Source of the DNA: Prevotellaceae bacterium UBA6974
GTDB taxonomy: Bacteria > Bacteroidota > Bacteroidia > Bacteroidales > Bacteroidaceae
Direction: 5' to 3'
NCBI GenBank assembly: GCA_002450165.1
Contig: DJYQ01000042.1
Location: 1-16,135 of the forward strand
DNA: 16,135 bases
Within the stretch, counting starts at the first letter, position 1; every line of letters begins with the position of its first letter. Below, piece after piece: positions 1 to 6,397 of this stretch. Made by a program: the position numbers and the translations under genes. The notes beneath the pieces were generated by a model that was given only the letters and a program-made list of their open reading frames with translations, did no database searches and had not been told where the DNA came from.

Positions 1-840
1 GTTTATGGTACAACAATCACTCCTGAAGAAGAGCCAACAAGAGAAGGGTACACTTTCAGCGACTGGAGTGATATTCCGGAAACTATGCCTGCCCATGATG
101 TTGTTATAACAGGCTCGTTCACGATCAATAGCTATACCTTGACGTATAAGATAGATGATGATGTATATAAGACATCGTCTGTTGTTTATGGCACAGCAAT
201 CACTCCTGAAGAAGTGCCAACAAGAGAAGGGTACACTTTCAGTGGTTGGAGCGATATACCAAAGACAATGCCTGCCCATGATGTTGATATAACAGGCTCG
301 TTCATGATAAATAGCTATACTTTAACATATTTATTAAACGATGAGAAATACATAACCTTGACACTCGAATACGGTTCATCAATCACTCCTGAAGAAGAGC
401 CAACGAAGGAAGGTTATACGTTCTCTGGCTGGAGTGAAATACCAACTACCATGCCCGCCCACAATGTTATAATTACAGGTTTTTTCATGGCCAATAACTA
501 TACCTTGACATACATGGTTGACAATGAGAAATACAAAACCCAAACTATTGCCTTTGGAACAGTTATAATCCCAGAAGAATTCCCAATAAAAGAAGGATAC
601 ACATTCTCTGGTTGGAGAGGATTGCCAGAAACTATGCCAGCTAGTGATATAATAGTAACTGGCTCGTTTAGAATAAATAAGTATACACTTACCTACATTC
701 TTGATGGCAAAGTTTATAAATCGTATATTCTTGACTATAACTCTGCTATAACGATGGAGTCTGCACCCGTAAAAAAAGGTATGACTTTCTCGGGGTGGGG
801 AGAAGTACCCGAAGCTATGCCCGCATATGATTTGACTCTG
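1..840 (+). repeat. In-frame 183-bp tandem repeats inside the surface protein gene
   Basis: The ATG of each MPA(H/S/Y)D motif falls at 85, 268, 451, 634 and 817, an exact 183-bp (61-codon) period with no length variation. The units around 1-330 are very similar in DNA as well as protein. The units from about 451 on are clearly diverged, and the last one stops after the MPAYD segment. This gradient suggests recent copying at the 5' side. The array continues beyond the left edge. Confidence 0.9.
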
Positions 841-2175
841 TCAGGTACATACAACTGGTCGGAAGTAATTGTAGATAGTGTAATCTATCAAGTAACAGAT
901 ACTTTATACAATTATGCTTCAATCGTAGGTACAGAAGCTATGTCGGGAGAAGTGGCTGTTCTCTCTGATATTGAGATAGGAGAATATTTCTATTCTGTTA
1001 ATGACATAGCAGAAAATGCCTTGCCAAAGACGTTAACAATATCGGTTCCTGTTGGAAGGTTATTGCTGTGTCTATGGAATAAAGGATATAAAGAAATAGT
1101 GGAAACTGGTAGTGGCAGAAAACTTGATGCTCCTCAAATTTCTTTGGTCTCCTCAACCGCAAGTTCGTTGAGCTTCTCATATAAAAATGAATATCAAGAT
1201 TTAAAAGAAGTATTAGAAGTATCTGGTTTGCCAGTCTCAAAAGAGAATGAAGAATATAAAGTGTCTATAAAAGGACTAACACCAAACACTCTGTACGTGG
1301 ACTTGGCTTCAATAACTCTAACTATTGATGATGCGTCATATACAAGAGTGTTTTCGTTTAAGACAGAACCTCTTTCATTAATCACTCGGCAACCAAAGGT
1401 TGTCTCAATAGGCAATGCTGTTGTAACAGCTGATTCAAATCTTGATGACGAAGAAACAAACATAGGTTTCGAATGGAGGCGTACCGACTGGACAGATGAA
1501 TTCACATCCAACACAGGTGTAGCCTATCTCTACGAGGGAACAATGGAGGGATATATTCGTAACCTATACACAGAGAAGCTTTGGAAGGTACGCCCATATT
1601 ACCAGGACAATAGCGGAATATACTACTATGGCGAATGGGTAGGTCTTGATCCGACAAATACATCTTATTACGAACCGACAGTACATACATACGCAAGAAT
1701 CGACCAGACGGAAAACAAAGTACAGATATCAGGCTATGTACAGAGGGGCAGCGATGATGTAAGAAAGCAAGGTTTTAAGTATTGGGAACAGGAAGATAAT
1801 GCACGTGGAGCAGGCATATCCATACCATCCGATGCCAAGATAATAGAGGCAAAAGGTCGTGTGATGGAAGTCGAACTGACAGGATTGAAGCCCAACACGA
1901 CATACGCATACGTTGCCTTCGTAACTACAACAGAAGGAGAAACATTCTATGGTAAGCAACTGTCATTCACTACAGGTGACGACCCTGAAGCTTCTATCAT
2001 AGGCGATGCCAATGGCAACGGCGAAGTTGAAATCGGTGACGTAACATCCGTACTGACCCTGATGGCTACGCCCGAGGCAACCGGCTACAACAACAAGGCT
2101 GCTGATGCCAATGGAAATGGTGAGATTGAGATTGGTGATGTAACTACGATATTGACGATTATGGCGGGAAACTAA
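1..2175 (+). CDS. Repeat-rich surface protein with Listeria-Bacteroides (InlB B-type) repeats and dockerin-like C-terminus (5' partial)
   Basis: The frame is open from base 1, so the start lies outside the window; 724 residues are visible. Residues 1 to about 275 are tandem 61-residue repeats with the core EGYTFSGW, an IP.TMPA.D stretch and (S)YTLTY, a Listeria-Bacteroides repeat variant seen in surface proteins. The middle (about 280-660) is beta-rich and has three fibronectin-III-like endings of the type GLTPNTLY / LKPNTTY followed by F.T. The last 55 residues hold two dockerin-type loops, DANGNGEVEIGD and DANGNGEIEIGD, with the D-x-N-x-N-G spacing of a calcium-binding loop. The protein is probably exported, but the signal peptide is not visible. 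No catalytic domain is recognisable; adhesion or scaffold display is an inference. A terminator follows at 2285. The last 24 codons and the 3' flank are nearly identical to those of the broken gene ending at 8103. Confidence 0.85.
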   Translation, partial: VYGTTITPEEEPTREGYTFSDWSDIPETMPAHDVVITGSFTINSYTLTYKIDDDVYKTSSVVYGTAITPEEVPTREGYTFSGWSDIPKTMPAHDVDITGSFMINSYTLTYLLNDEKYITLTLEYGSSITPEEEPTKEGYTFSGWSEIPTTMPAHNVIITGFFMANNYTLTYMVDNEKYKTQTIAFGTVIIPEEFPIKEGYTFSGWRGLPETMPASDIIVTGSFRINKYTLTYILDGKVYKSYILDYNSAITMESAPVKKGMTFSGWGEVPEAMPAYDLTLSGTYNWSEVIVDSVIYQVTDTLYNYASIVGTEAMSGEVAVLSDIEIGEYFYSVNDIAENALPKTLTISVPVGRLLLCLWNKGYKEIVETGSGRKLDAPQISLVSSTASSLSFSYKNEYQDLKEVLEVSGLPVSKENEEYKVSIKGLTPNTLYVDLASITLTIDDASYTRVFSFKTEPLSLITRQPKVVSIGNAVVTADSNLDDEETNIGFEWRRTDWTDEFTSNTGVAYLYEGTMEGYIRNLYTEKLWKVRPYYQDNSGIYYYGEWVGLDPTNTSYYEPTVHTYARIDQTENKVQISGYVQRGSDDVRKQGFKYWEQEDNARGAGISIPSDAKIIEAKGRVMEVELTGLKPNTTYAYVAFVTTTEGETFYGKQLSFTTGDDPEASIIGDANGNGEVEIGDVTSVLTLMATPEATGYNNKAADANGNGEIEIGDVTTILTIMAGN

Positions 2176-2284
2176 TTGACGCTGCGCGTCGAGCCTGCTC
2201 ACGCTCGGCAATAATTAAGCGAGTTTATCATTGCTCTTGCTTAATCGCAGCCTTCACAATTCATAATTGACATACATGACATCG

Positions 2285-2326
2285 CGCCTGTTGGTTCAAA
2301 TCAATGACCAGCAGGCGTATTTTTTT
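2285..2326 (+). terminator. Rho-independent terminator of the surface protein gene
   Basis: CGCCTGTTGGT (2285-2295) pairs with ACCAGCAGGCG (2307-2317), 11 pairs including one G-U, with an 11-nt loop. It is followed by TA and seven T residues (2320-2326). It lies 110 bp after the stop codon. Confidence 0.88.
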
Positions 2327-2334
2327 ACTGCACT

Positions 2335-2370
2335 CAAAATAATTTTTCTCCGCACAGGAAAATTATTTTG
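2335..2370. repeat. Perfect 12-bp inverted repeat beside the module boundary
   Basis: CAAAATAATTTT (2335-2346) and AAAATTATTTTG (2359-2370) are perfect reverse complements around a 12-nt loop. The hairpin ends 4 nt before the GGTAGAAAAA boundary. An identical hairpin is at 8264-8299. Confidence 0.85.
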
Positions 2371-2374
2371 CCAT

Positions 2375-2629
2375 GGTAGAAAAATTTAGTCGCAAACGAA
2401 GTGCCTTTACCTTCGCTTTACCTTTACATCACCTTTACATCACCTTCACATCACCTTCACATCACCTTCACATCACCTTCACATCACCTTCACATCACAT
2501 ATACATCACCTTTACTGTTGAGTATAGGTGATGCCTGTCTATAGGCTGTCTGAAGTATAGGTGATGGCTCGCGGGGATATCTCCACGATAGCCCTACAAT
2601 AGGCCTACGCCTTTCCTACACCTTTCCTA
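2375..2629. repeat. Intergenic module, copy 1 (GGTAGAAAAA ... CCTACRCCTTT)
   Basis: The left edge GGTAGAAAAA (2375-2384) recurs at 4812 and 8304. The interior here is an 11-bp tandem array. The right part has a 51-bp segment starting CTCGCGGGGATATCTC (2568-2618) that recurs at 4985-5035 with one mismatch. Two and a half CCTACRCCTTT units (2604-2629) follow, matching 8442-8467 with one mismatch. The module lies between the 3' ends of two converging genes. Confidence 0.75.
2427..2514. repeat. 11-bp tandem repeat array, 8 units
   Basis: Units of CATCACCTTTA or CATCACCTTCA begin at 2427, 2438, 2449, 2460, 2471, 2482, 2493 and 2504. The unit at 2493 is altered to CATCACATATA. Degenerate ACCTT units precede the array. 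The reverse complement AGGTGATG recurs singly just downstream (2527, 2562). There are no unique spacers, so this is not a CRISPR array. Confidence 0.9.
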
Positions 2630-2663
2630 CGATATTGAACTATCAACCGATTTTAGTCGTAAC

Positions 2664-3929
2664 CTATTTCAGGATATCATCATTAAGTAAGAATTGTATC
2701 AATCCCATAAAGACAATTCCGTTATTGTCTGTATAGGTTGCAATGTCATCACCGACGATTACTATTTTTCTGAAAGAATCATTTATTCGCTTTAGAGAAT
2801 TCAATTCTTGTTCGCGTTTTTCTTCATCAGGAATTGCATATGCAGACTGTATATAATATTTGTCGGTGCCATTATTGGCTATGAAATCCACTTCATATTG
2901 GATATATACTTGTTTGCCGTCACGTTTTTCACGACATTCTACCACTCCAACATCAACAAGATAGCCTCGTGTCCTAAGTTCGTTGTAGATAACATTCTCC
3001 ATGATATGGGTTATCTCTTGTTGACGAAAATTCAATCTGGCATTCCTCAATCCAACATCAACGGAATAGTATTTGGCAATGCTTTCATAATACTTGTTAC
3101 CTTTGATATTAAAACGTTTTGCACCTTCGAACAGGAAAGCGTTTGCTAAATATCCAATGTATGAGTTGATGGTTTCGTCATCGACCTTCACATGCTGCAC
3201 ACTTGCCAGAATGTTTGTCACCCTGTTGGGGTTTGTCAGTGAACCGATGGAAGAACAGAGTGCATTAACAAGCGATTCTAGCGCCTGTCTGTTTTTAACA
3301 TTATTACGTTCTACGACGTCGTCTATGTAGGTTTTGTCCCATAATCGCTGGAGGTATTTCACTTTTTGCTCGGGAGTACGTTGTTTAAGCAGGGCTGGCA
3401 TTCCTCCATAAGTATAATACTCTTTCCATAGTTCATTCATAGGCTCTGACCGATTAGTGATAAACTCTTTGAATGAAAGCGGAAACACCCTTACTTCATC
3501 ACCACGTCCGCGAAATATGGTTCGGATATCGCTTGAAAGGAATTTAGAATTACTTCCAGTCACATATACATCCACGTTATCGTGTGAATTAAGACCATTG
3601 ACAATTCGCTCAAAGCTTTCCACTTCCTGAATTTCATCAAGGAAGACGTAGTAATTGTCTTCATCATCCACAATTCTTTCGCGAAGGTAGGCTTTCAACT
3701 TCTTGGGATCAATCAAATCATTACCTTCGTCGCTCTCATCTGAATCAAGCGATACAGAGATAATTTGGCTTTCTTTTACGTCATGAGACAAAAGGTAATC
3801 CTTGTAAATATGAGACAAAAGCCATGATTTTCCACTGCGGCGAGGGCCTGTGATTATTTTCACTTCACCATTGTCACGTCTGTCAATGAGCTGTTGCAGG
3901 TATCGCGGTCTGTTAATGTAATTAGTCAT
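2664..3929 (-). CDS. AAA-type P-loop ATPase, AAA_14/DUF4143 family
   Basis: This 421-residue protein has a Walker A motif GPRRSGKS (residues 28-35), a Walker B FLDEIQ (96-101), a sensor-like TGSN (124-127) and the family-typical FRGRGDEVRVFPLSFKEF (139-156). The C-terminal DUF4143 part contains EN.IYNEL (311-317), YEVDFIA (345-351) and YYIQSAY (358-364), matching a PD-(D/E)XK-like nuclease fold in which the usual lysine is replaced by glutamine. The family is widespread in Bacteroidota; its role is not firmly established, and I assign no pathway. It is probably cytosolic, with no signal peptide or membrane segment. The ATG at 3929 is supported by a good promoter about 40 nt upstream. It is a single gene converging on the surface protein gene, bounded by module copies 1 and 2, which suggests it is cargo of this hotspot. 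Confidence 0.9.
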   Translation of the reverse strand: MTNYINRPRYLQQLIDRRDNGEVKIITGPRRSGKSWLLSHIYKDYLLSHDVKESQIISVSLDSDESDEGNDLIDPKKLKAYLRERIVDDEDNYYVFLDEIQEVESFERIVNGLNSHDNVDVYVTGSNSKFLSSDIRTIFRGRGDEVRVFPLSFKEFITNRSEPMNELWKEYYTYGGMPALLKQRTPEQKVKYLQRLWDKTYIDDVVERNNVKNRQALESLVNALCSSIGSLTNPNRVTNILASVQHVKVDDETINSYIGYLANAFLFEGAKRFNIKGNKYYESIAKYYSVDVGLRNARLNFRQQEITHIMENVIYNELRTRGYLVDVGVVECREKRDGKQVYIQYEVDFIANNGTDKYYIQSAYAIPDEEKREQELNSLKRINDSFRKIVIVGDDIATYTDNNGIVFMGLIQFLLNDDILK

Positions 3930-3970
3930 AGGAAGCTCTATTATCTATATCCCAATTCGAAATTTACTGC

Positions 3971-4000
3971 AAAGTTACACAAAATTTCGGATTATCAACG
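3971..4000 (-). promoter_or_regulatory. Bacteroidota-type promoter of the DUF4143 ATPase gene
   Basis: On the minus strand, TAACTTTG (3978-3971) matches the -7 consensus TAnnTTTG perfectly. GTTG (4000-3997) lies 18 nt upstream as a 3-of-4 match to the -33 element TTTG. The start codon is 41 nt downstream of the -7 box. Confidence 0.75.
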
Positions 4001-4115
4001 TCTTTACCATGAAGATTGATGTTTTTTAGAAAAATACAACCCTTCGCTTTTAGGCGTAGGAGCAGAGTGGTTGATGCCTGGGAGCTGGCTGGGGGCTTCG
4101 TAGCTACCAGTCTCA

Positions 4116-4278
4116 AATCTCAAATCTCAGTTAAAAATAAAGGATACCATCTATTGCGCAAGTCATCCCCTATACTCTAATAACTTATTGATTATTAATA
4201 ATATAAATATATATATATATAAGAATAAGATAAAGGTGATACCCTTGAAAAACAATTGAGATTCTGAGATTTGAGATT
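4116..4278. repeat. Long imperfect inverted repeat
   Basis: AATCTCAAATCTCAG (4116-4130) is the perfect reverse complement of 4264-4278. Inside it the pairing continues weakly (AAGGATACC near 4140 against GGTGATACCCTT near 4235-4246), around a very AT-rich centre of about 100 nt. The function is unknown. Confidence 0.7.
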
Positions 4279-4689
4279 GCAAGCATAGTGATAACCTGCT
4301 TAACTCTCTATAAAGCAATCAATTAGGGCCTTCGTGAGGTACTGTCTCAGTGTCGCTACAACTGGAAATCGTCTCAGTTTTATGTGATTTTCCCTGCTAA
4401 AAAGCCACAAAAAACGCACCGAGACCCCAGTTTTCGACAAGTTTTCCTATACTTAGTGCAAAAAGCGGCTTTGTAAAATTTCGTGCTCGGATACGATTCT
4501 GAGGTGTTTTATGGCGTAATTGTGATAAAGAGATATAAAACCTTAAGGATTTCTGGCAAAAATAGTTAAGTAAAATGGATAAAAATTCTTAAGTAAAAAG
4601 GATATAAAATATATAGAAAATGTTGTACGATTACTTAACAAAGCCAACGACAGAGTGTAGCCACTTTTCAGAGTACAGCGTACCAAGAC

Positions 4690-4754
4690 AAAAACAACGC
4701 CGTACAAAGGGCACGCCAACGGCGTAGAAATGCTAAAACAACGGCGTTGTTTTT
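4690..4754. repeat. 14-bp perfect inverted repeat with internal palindrome
   Basis: AAAAACAACGCCGT (4690-4703) and ACGGCGTTGTTTTT (4741-4754) are perfect reverse complements. The 37-nt loop contains CGCCAACGGCG, a further small hairpin using the same core. On the plus strand the 3' arm ends in TTTTT, so it could act as a terminator, but no gene precedes it. Confidence 0.75.
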
Positions 4755-4811
4755 GAAGGGGTATTTAGCCCAAAAAGCGAGAGGCCGTATCTATGATGGA
4801 CCCACGACGGG

Positions 4812-5035
4812 GGTAGAAAAATAGGGGCACATGCCAAAACATCGTTTGGCACGTGCTAAAACATGTTTTGGCTCGTGCCCCCCTAAAATGAACATCGTGT
4901 TCATAGGCCCACGAACATATGTTAGTTGGCTCACGAAGCAGGCTTCATGGGCTCACGAACCTATGTTCATTAAAAATCGAATATCTCGCGGGGATATCTC
5001 TACGATAGCCCTACAATAGGCCTACGCCTTTCCTA
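4812..5035. repeat. Intergenic module, copy 2, with nested palindromes
   Basis: It begins with GGTAGAAAAA. Positions 4812-4903 align without gaps to 8304-8395. The interior is a series of nested palindromes: GGGGCAC...TGCCAAAACA against TGTTTTGGC...GTGCCCC, a TTTnGCACGTGCnAAA core, ATGAACA-TCG-TGTTCAT, and GAAGC/GCTTC. It continues with the 51-bp segment shared with 2568-2618 and ends in CCTACGCCTTTCCTA directly before the purA fragment. Confidence 0.8.
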
Positions 5036-5116
5036 TACTATCTCAGTTCATCTCAATTGTCTGGGCGCGGTCGGGACCTACGCTGACGATTGTGATGGGG
5101 CGTTCCAGGGCATTCT
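5021..5116. repeat. Direct repeat B, copy 1 (purA 3' end)
   Basis: This 96-bp segment matches 8453-8548 at 93 positions. It spans the last 23 purA codons, the stop and 22 bp beyond. Homology stops sharply at 5116/8548. Confidence 0.95.
5043..5116 (-). pseudogene. Displaced 3' fragment of purA
   Basis: Read on the minus strand it encodes the last 23 residues of adenylosuccinate synthetase (ending in RAQTIEMN) and its TGA stop. It differs from the intact gene at two positions, both synonymous (AAC/AAT for Asn and ATT/ATA for Ile). It has no start, no active site and no upstream coding sequence. The synonymous-only differences suggest it derives from a functional, slightly diverged purA allele. 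Confidence 0.92.
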
Positions 5117-5960
5117 ACATCCAGAATCATTTTCTGCCATCGACTACTGGAAACTTAAGGGAGATTATTTCGTACATGTCGGGAATTATGATTCTGCCCA
5201 CTATTATTATGGCAAGTTGGAACTCCCCCAAAACAACTATGCGTTATCTCAATACTATCACGGAATGTTAACTCTTTATGACCAGTTCAGAGAGCATGAC
5301 CCAGACAGCCGTTTACGAAAGAACTACGACGAGCAACTCGCCCATCATATCGCTGACATGAAACGTGACAGACTGCTCGAATGTAAAGTGGAACACAACG
5401 AGCGCAACAATCTCATTGAGCGGGAACTGAAATATCAGCAACAACGGGCGATTCTTTTTTGGGGGCTACTGTCACTGACGTTTATTTGTATTTTTGCAAT
5501 CCATCGTTATCGCTTGTTAAGACAGAGGCATAAAGACATTTTGCTCCAGAACTATGAATATGCTGAACTGATAAAGAACTCCAAGTACCAAGACAAGCCC
5601 AACATTCTCGACGCTGAAATAGCGAACCGATTTCACGAATTGTCAGCTCAAGACACACATCCACGGGCAGAAGAATGGCAAGCCCTTCAAGATGAGATAA
5701 ATAAGTTCCATCCTCAACTCTTAACAACCCTCCAACAACAGTATGCCATGCACCAGCCCGACCAGACCATGACCGAACAAGAGCGCCATGTCGTCTGCCT
5801 CCTCGTCATTCGTTGCAGCCCCCTTCAGATGTCAGTTCTCCTCGTCTGCACCAAAAGCAACGTCAGCAACCTGCGCCGCCGACTCTACAACAAACTAACT
5901 GGAAAAGACGGCAGCGGCACGGACTTGGATAGATATATAACGAAAATGTGTGAGGAATAG
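5117..5960 (+). pseudogene. 5'-truncated transmembrane HTH regulator (TPR/HTH type)
   Basis: An open frame runs from the purA junction at 5117 to the TAG at 5958-5960; its 5' end is missing. The first coding residues (ESFSAIDYWKLKGDYF, then a tyrosine-rich YDSAHYYYGK) look like the end of a TPR region. A coiled-coil stretch follows, then one membrane helix (ILFWGLLSLTFICIFAI), a cytosolic linker, and a C-terminal helix-turn-helix (MTEQERHVVCLLVI ... SNVSNLRRRLYNKL). This layout is typical of Bacteroidales TPR-TM-HTH regulators, normally 500-600 residues with a signal peptide. A TTG at 5217 or ATG at 5265 could start a shorter protein, but both lie inside the conserved region, so I read it as broken. 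Confidence 0.8.
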
Positions 5961-5973
5961 TCGTAGCCGCATC

Positions 5974-6219
5974 ATGGGCATCCCACAAGAGGCTATCGCC
6001 ATGTCTCGTATGACAGACTCTTTATGTCGAAAAGCGACTGGCTGCGTTTCTACCATGCCGTTGATGAGTTCCTACCCGACCTGATGGAACGATTAGCCCA
6101 TCATTTTGGCAAATTCACAGAGCAACAGCAACAAGTTTCGAAAGTACATCATGAATCGACTGATGGGCAGACCAATGTATGAAAACGTCTGCCTGACGCT
6201 GGAACTGCCTCAAAGGTAG
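5974..6219 (+). pseudogene. Frameshifted remnant of a second HTH regulator
   Basis: Protein-like segments appear in different frames: GIPQEAIAMSRMTD from 5974, SDWLRFYHAVDEFLPDLMER to FTEQQQQ (6024-6182 frame), and NKFRKYIMNRL ... TLELPQR ending at TAG 6217. The middle piece resembles the segment before the HTH of the preceding gene (EWQALQDEINKFHPQLLTTL), so this is probably a degenerate paralogue. No single frame covers it. Confidence 0.5.
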
Positions 6220-6236
6220 GAACACGTAATGAGCAT

Positions 6237-6274
6237 AAAAAGGTAGTGGCTCACACGTCTAAGGTGTGAGCCAC
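6237..6274 (-). terminator. Terminator hairpin downstream of the Abi gene
   Basis: GTGGCTCACAC pairs perfectly with GTGTGAGCCAC (6246-6256 and 6264-6274) around a 7-nt loop. On the minus strand it is followed by TACC and five T residues (6241-6237). On the plus strand only a weak ATTTAATCCTTTT follows, so the minus direction is favoured. Confidence 0.75.
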
Positions 6275-6330
6275 ATTTAATCCTTTTAGAGTGTTAATGG
6301 TGCGACAAAGGCATCCACTAGCACTTTTTG
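6237..6330 (-). ncRNA. Candidate small structured RNA next to the Abi gene
   Basis: No protein frame is visible. On the minus strand a good promoter (6368-6337) would start a transcript near 6330. It would fold into stem 1 (AGTGCTAGTGG against CCATTAACACT, 6325-6315 with 6300-6290; nine Watson-Crick pairs, one G-U, one mismatch, 14-nt loop). A short A-rich linker follows, then an 11-bp perfect terminator hairpin and five U residues ending near 6237, giving about 94 nt. It starts 68 nt after the abi stop codon on the same strand. It could instead be the 3' UTR of abi with its terminator. Confidence 0.45.
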
Positions 6331-6336
6331 ACGTTG

Positions 6337-6368
6337 CAAAATTAGTGATTTTATCCTAATCTACCAAA
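6337..6368 (-). promoter_or_regulatory. Bacteroidota-type promoter between abi and the terminator hairpin
   Basis: Minus strand TAATTTTG (6344-6337) fits TAnnTTTG perfectly, and a perfect -33 TTTG (6368-6365) lies 20 nt upstream. It is downstream of the abi stop codon and points away from abi, toward the two-hairpin segment. Confidence 0.6.
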
Positions 6369-6397
6369 TTTAATGCAACTTTTCTTATAGGATTCCT

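Larger units (their letters stand above)
2104..2384 (+). repeat. Direct repeat A, copy 1: dockerin-like 3' end plus structured 3' flank
   Basis: This segment matches 8032-8313 with few substitutions and a single 1-bp indel. It includes the last 24 codons of the gene, the stop and about 210 bp of 3' flank. The flank carries small hairpins: GACGC/GCGTC (2178-2190), CGAGC/GCTCG (2190-2207) and ATTAAGC/GCTTAAT (2214-2245). A terminator follows, then a 12-bp perfect inverted repeat (2335-2370) directly before GGTAGAAAAA. The conservation of non-coding DNA shows that the two gene ends share a recent common origin. Confidence 0.92.
4001..4811. other. Long non-coding stretch, no gene seen
   Basis: About 800 bp without a convincing reading frame. 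It holds a long imperfect inverted repeat around an AT-rich centre (4116-4278), a 23-bp-spaced direct repeat of TTAAGTAAAAnGGAT (4566 and 4589) and a GC-rich hairpin (4690-4754). AT-rich runs, including an (AT)n tract near 4205-4220, separate them. Confidence 0.6.

Noticed and set aside
2427..2514. CRISPR array
   Set aside because: Repeats are 11 bp, contiguous and without spacers; no cas genes are present.
4831..5019. 62-codon plus-strand ORF
   Set aside because: It runs through the nested palindromes; the product is low-complexity palindrome translation, not protein-like.
5217..5960. TTG-initiated intact small regulator
   Set aside because: The same frame is open and protein-like right back to the purA junction at 5117, so TTG 5217 is internal to a truncated gene.
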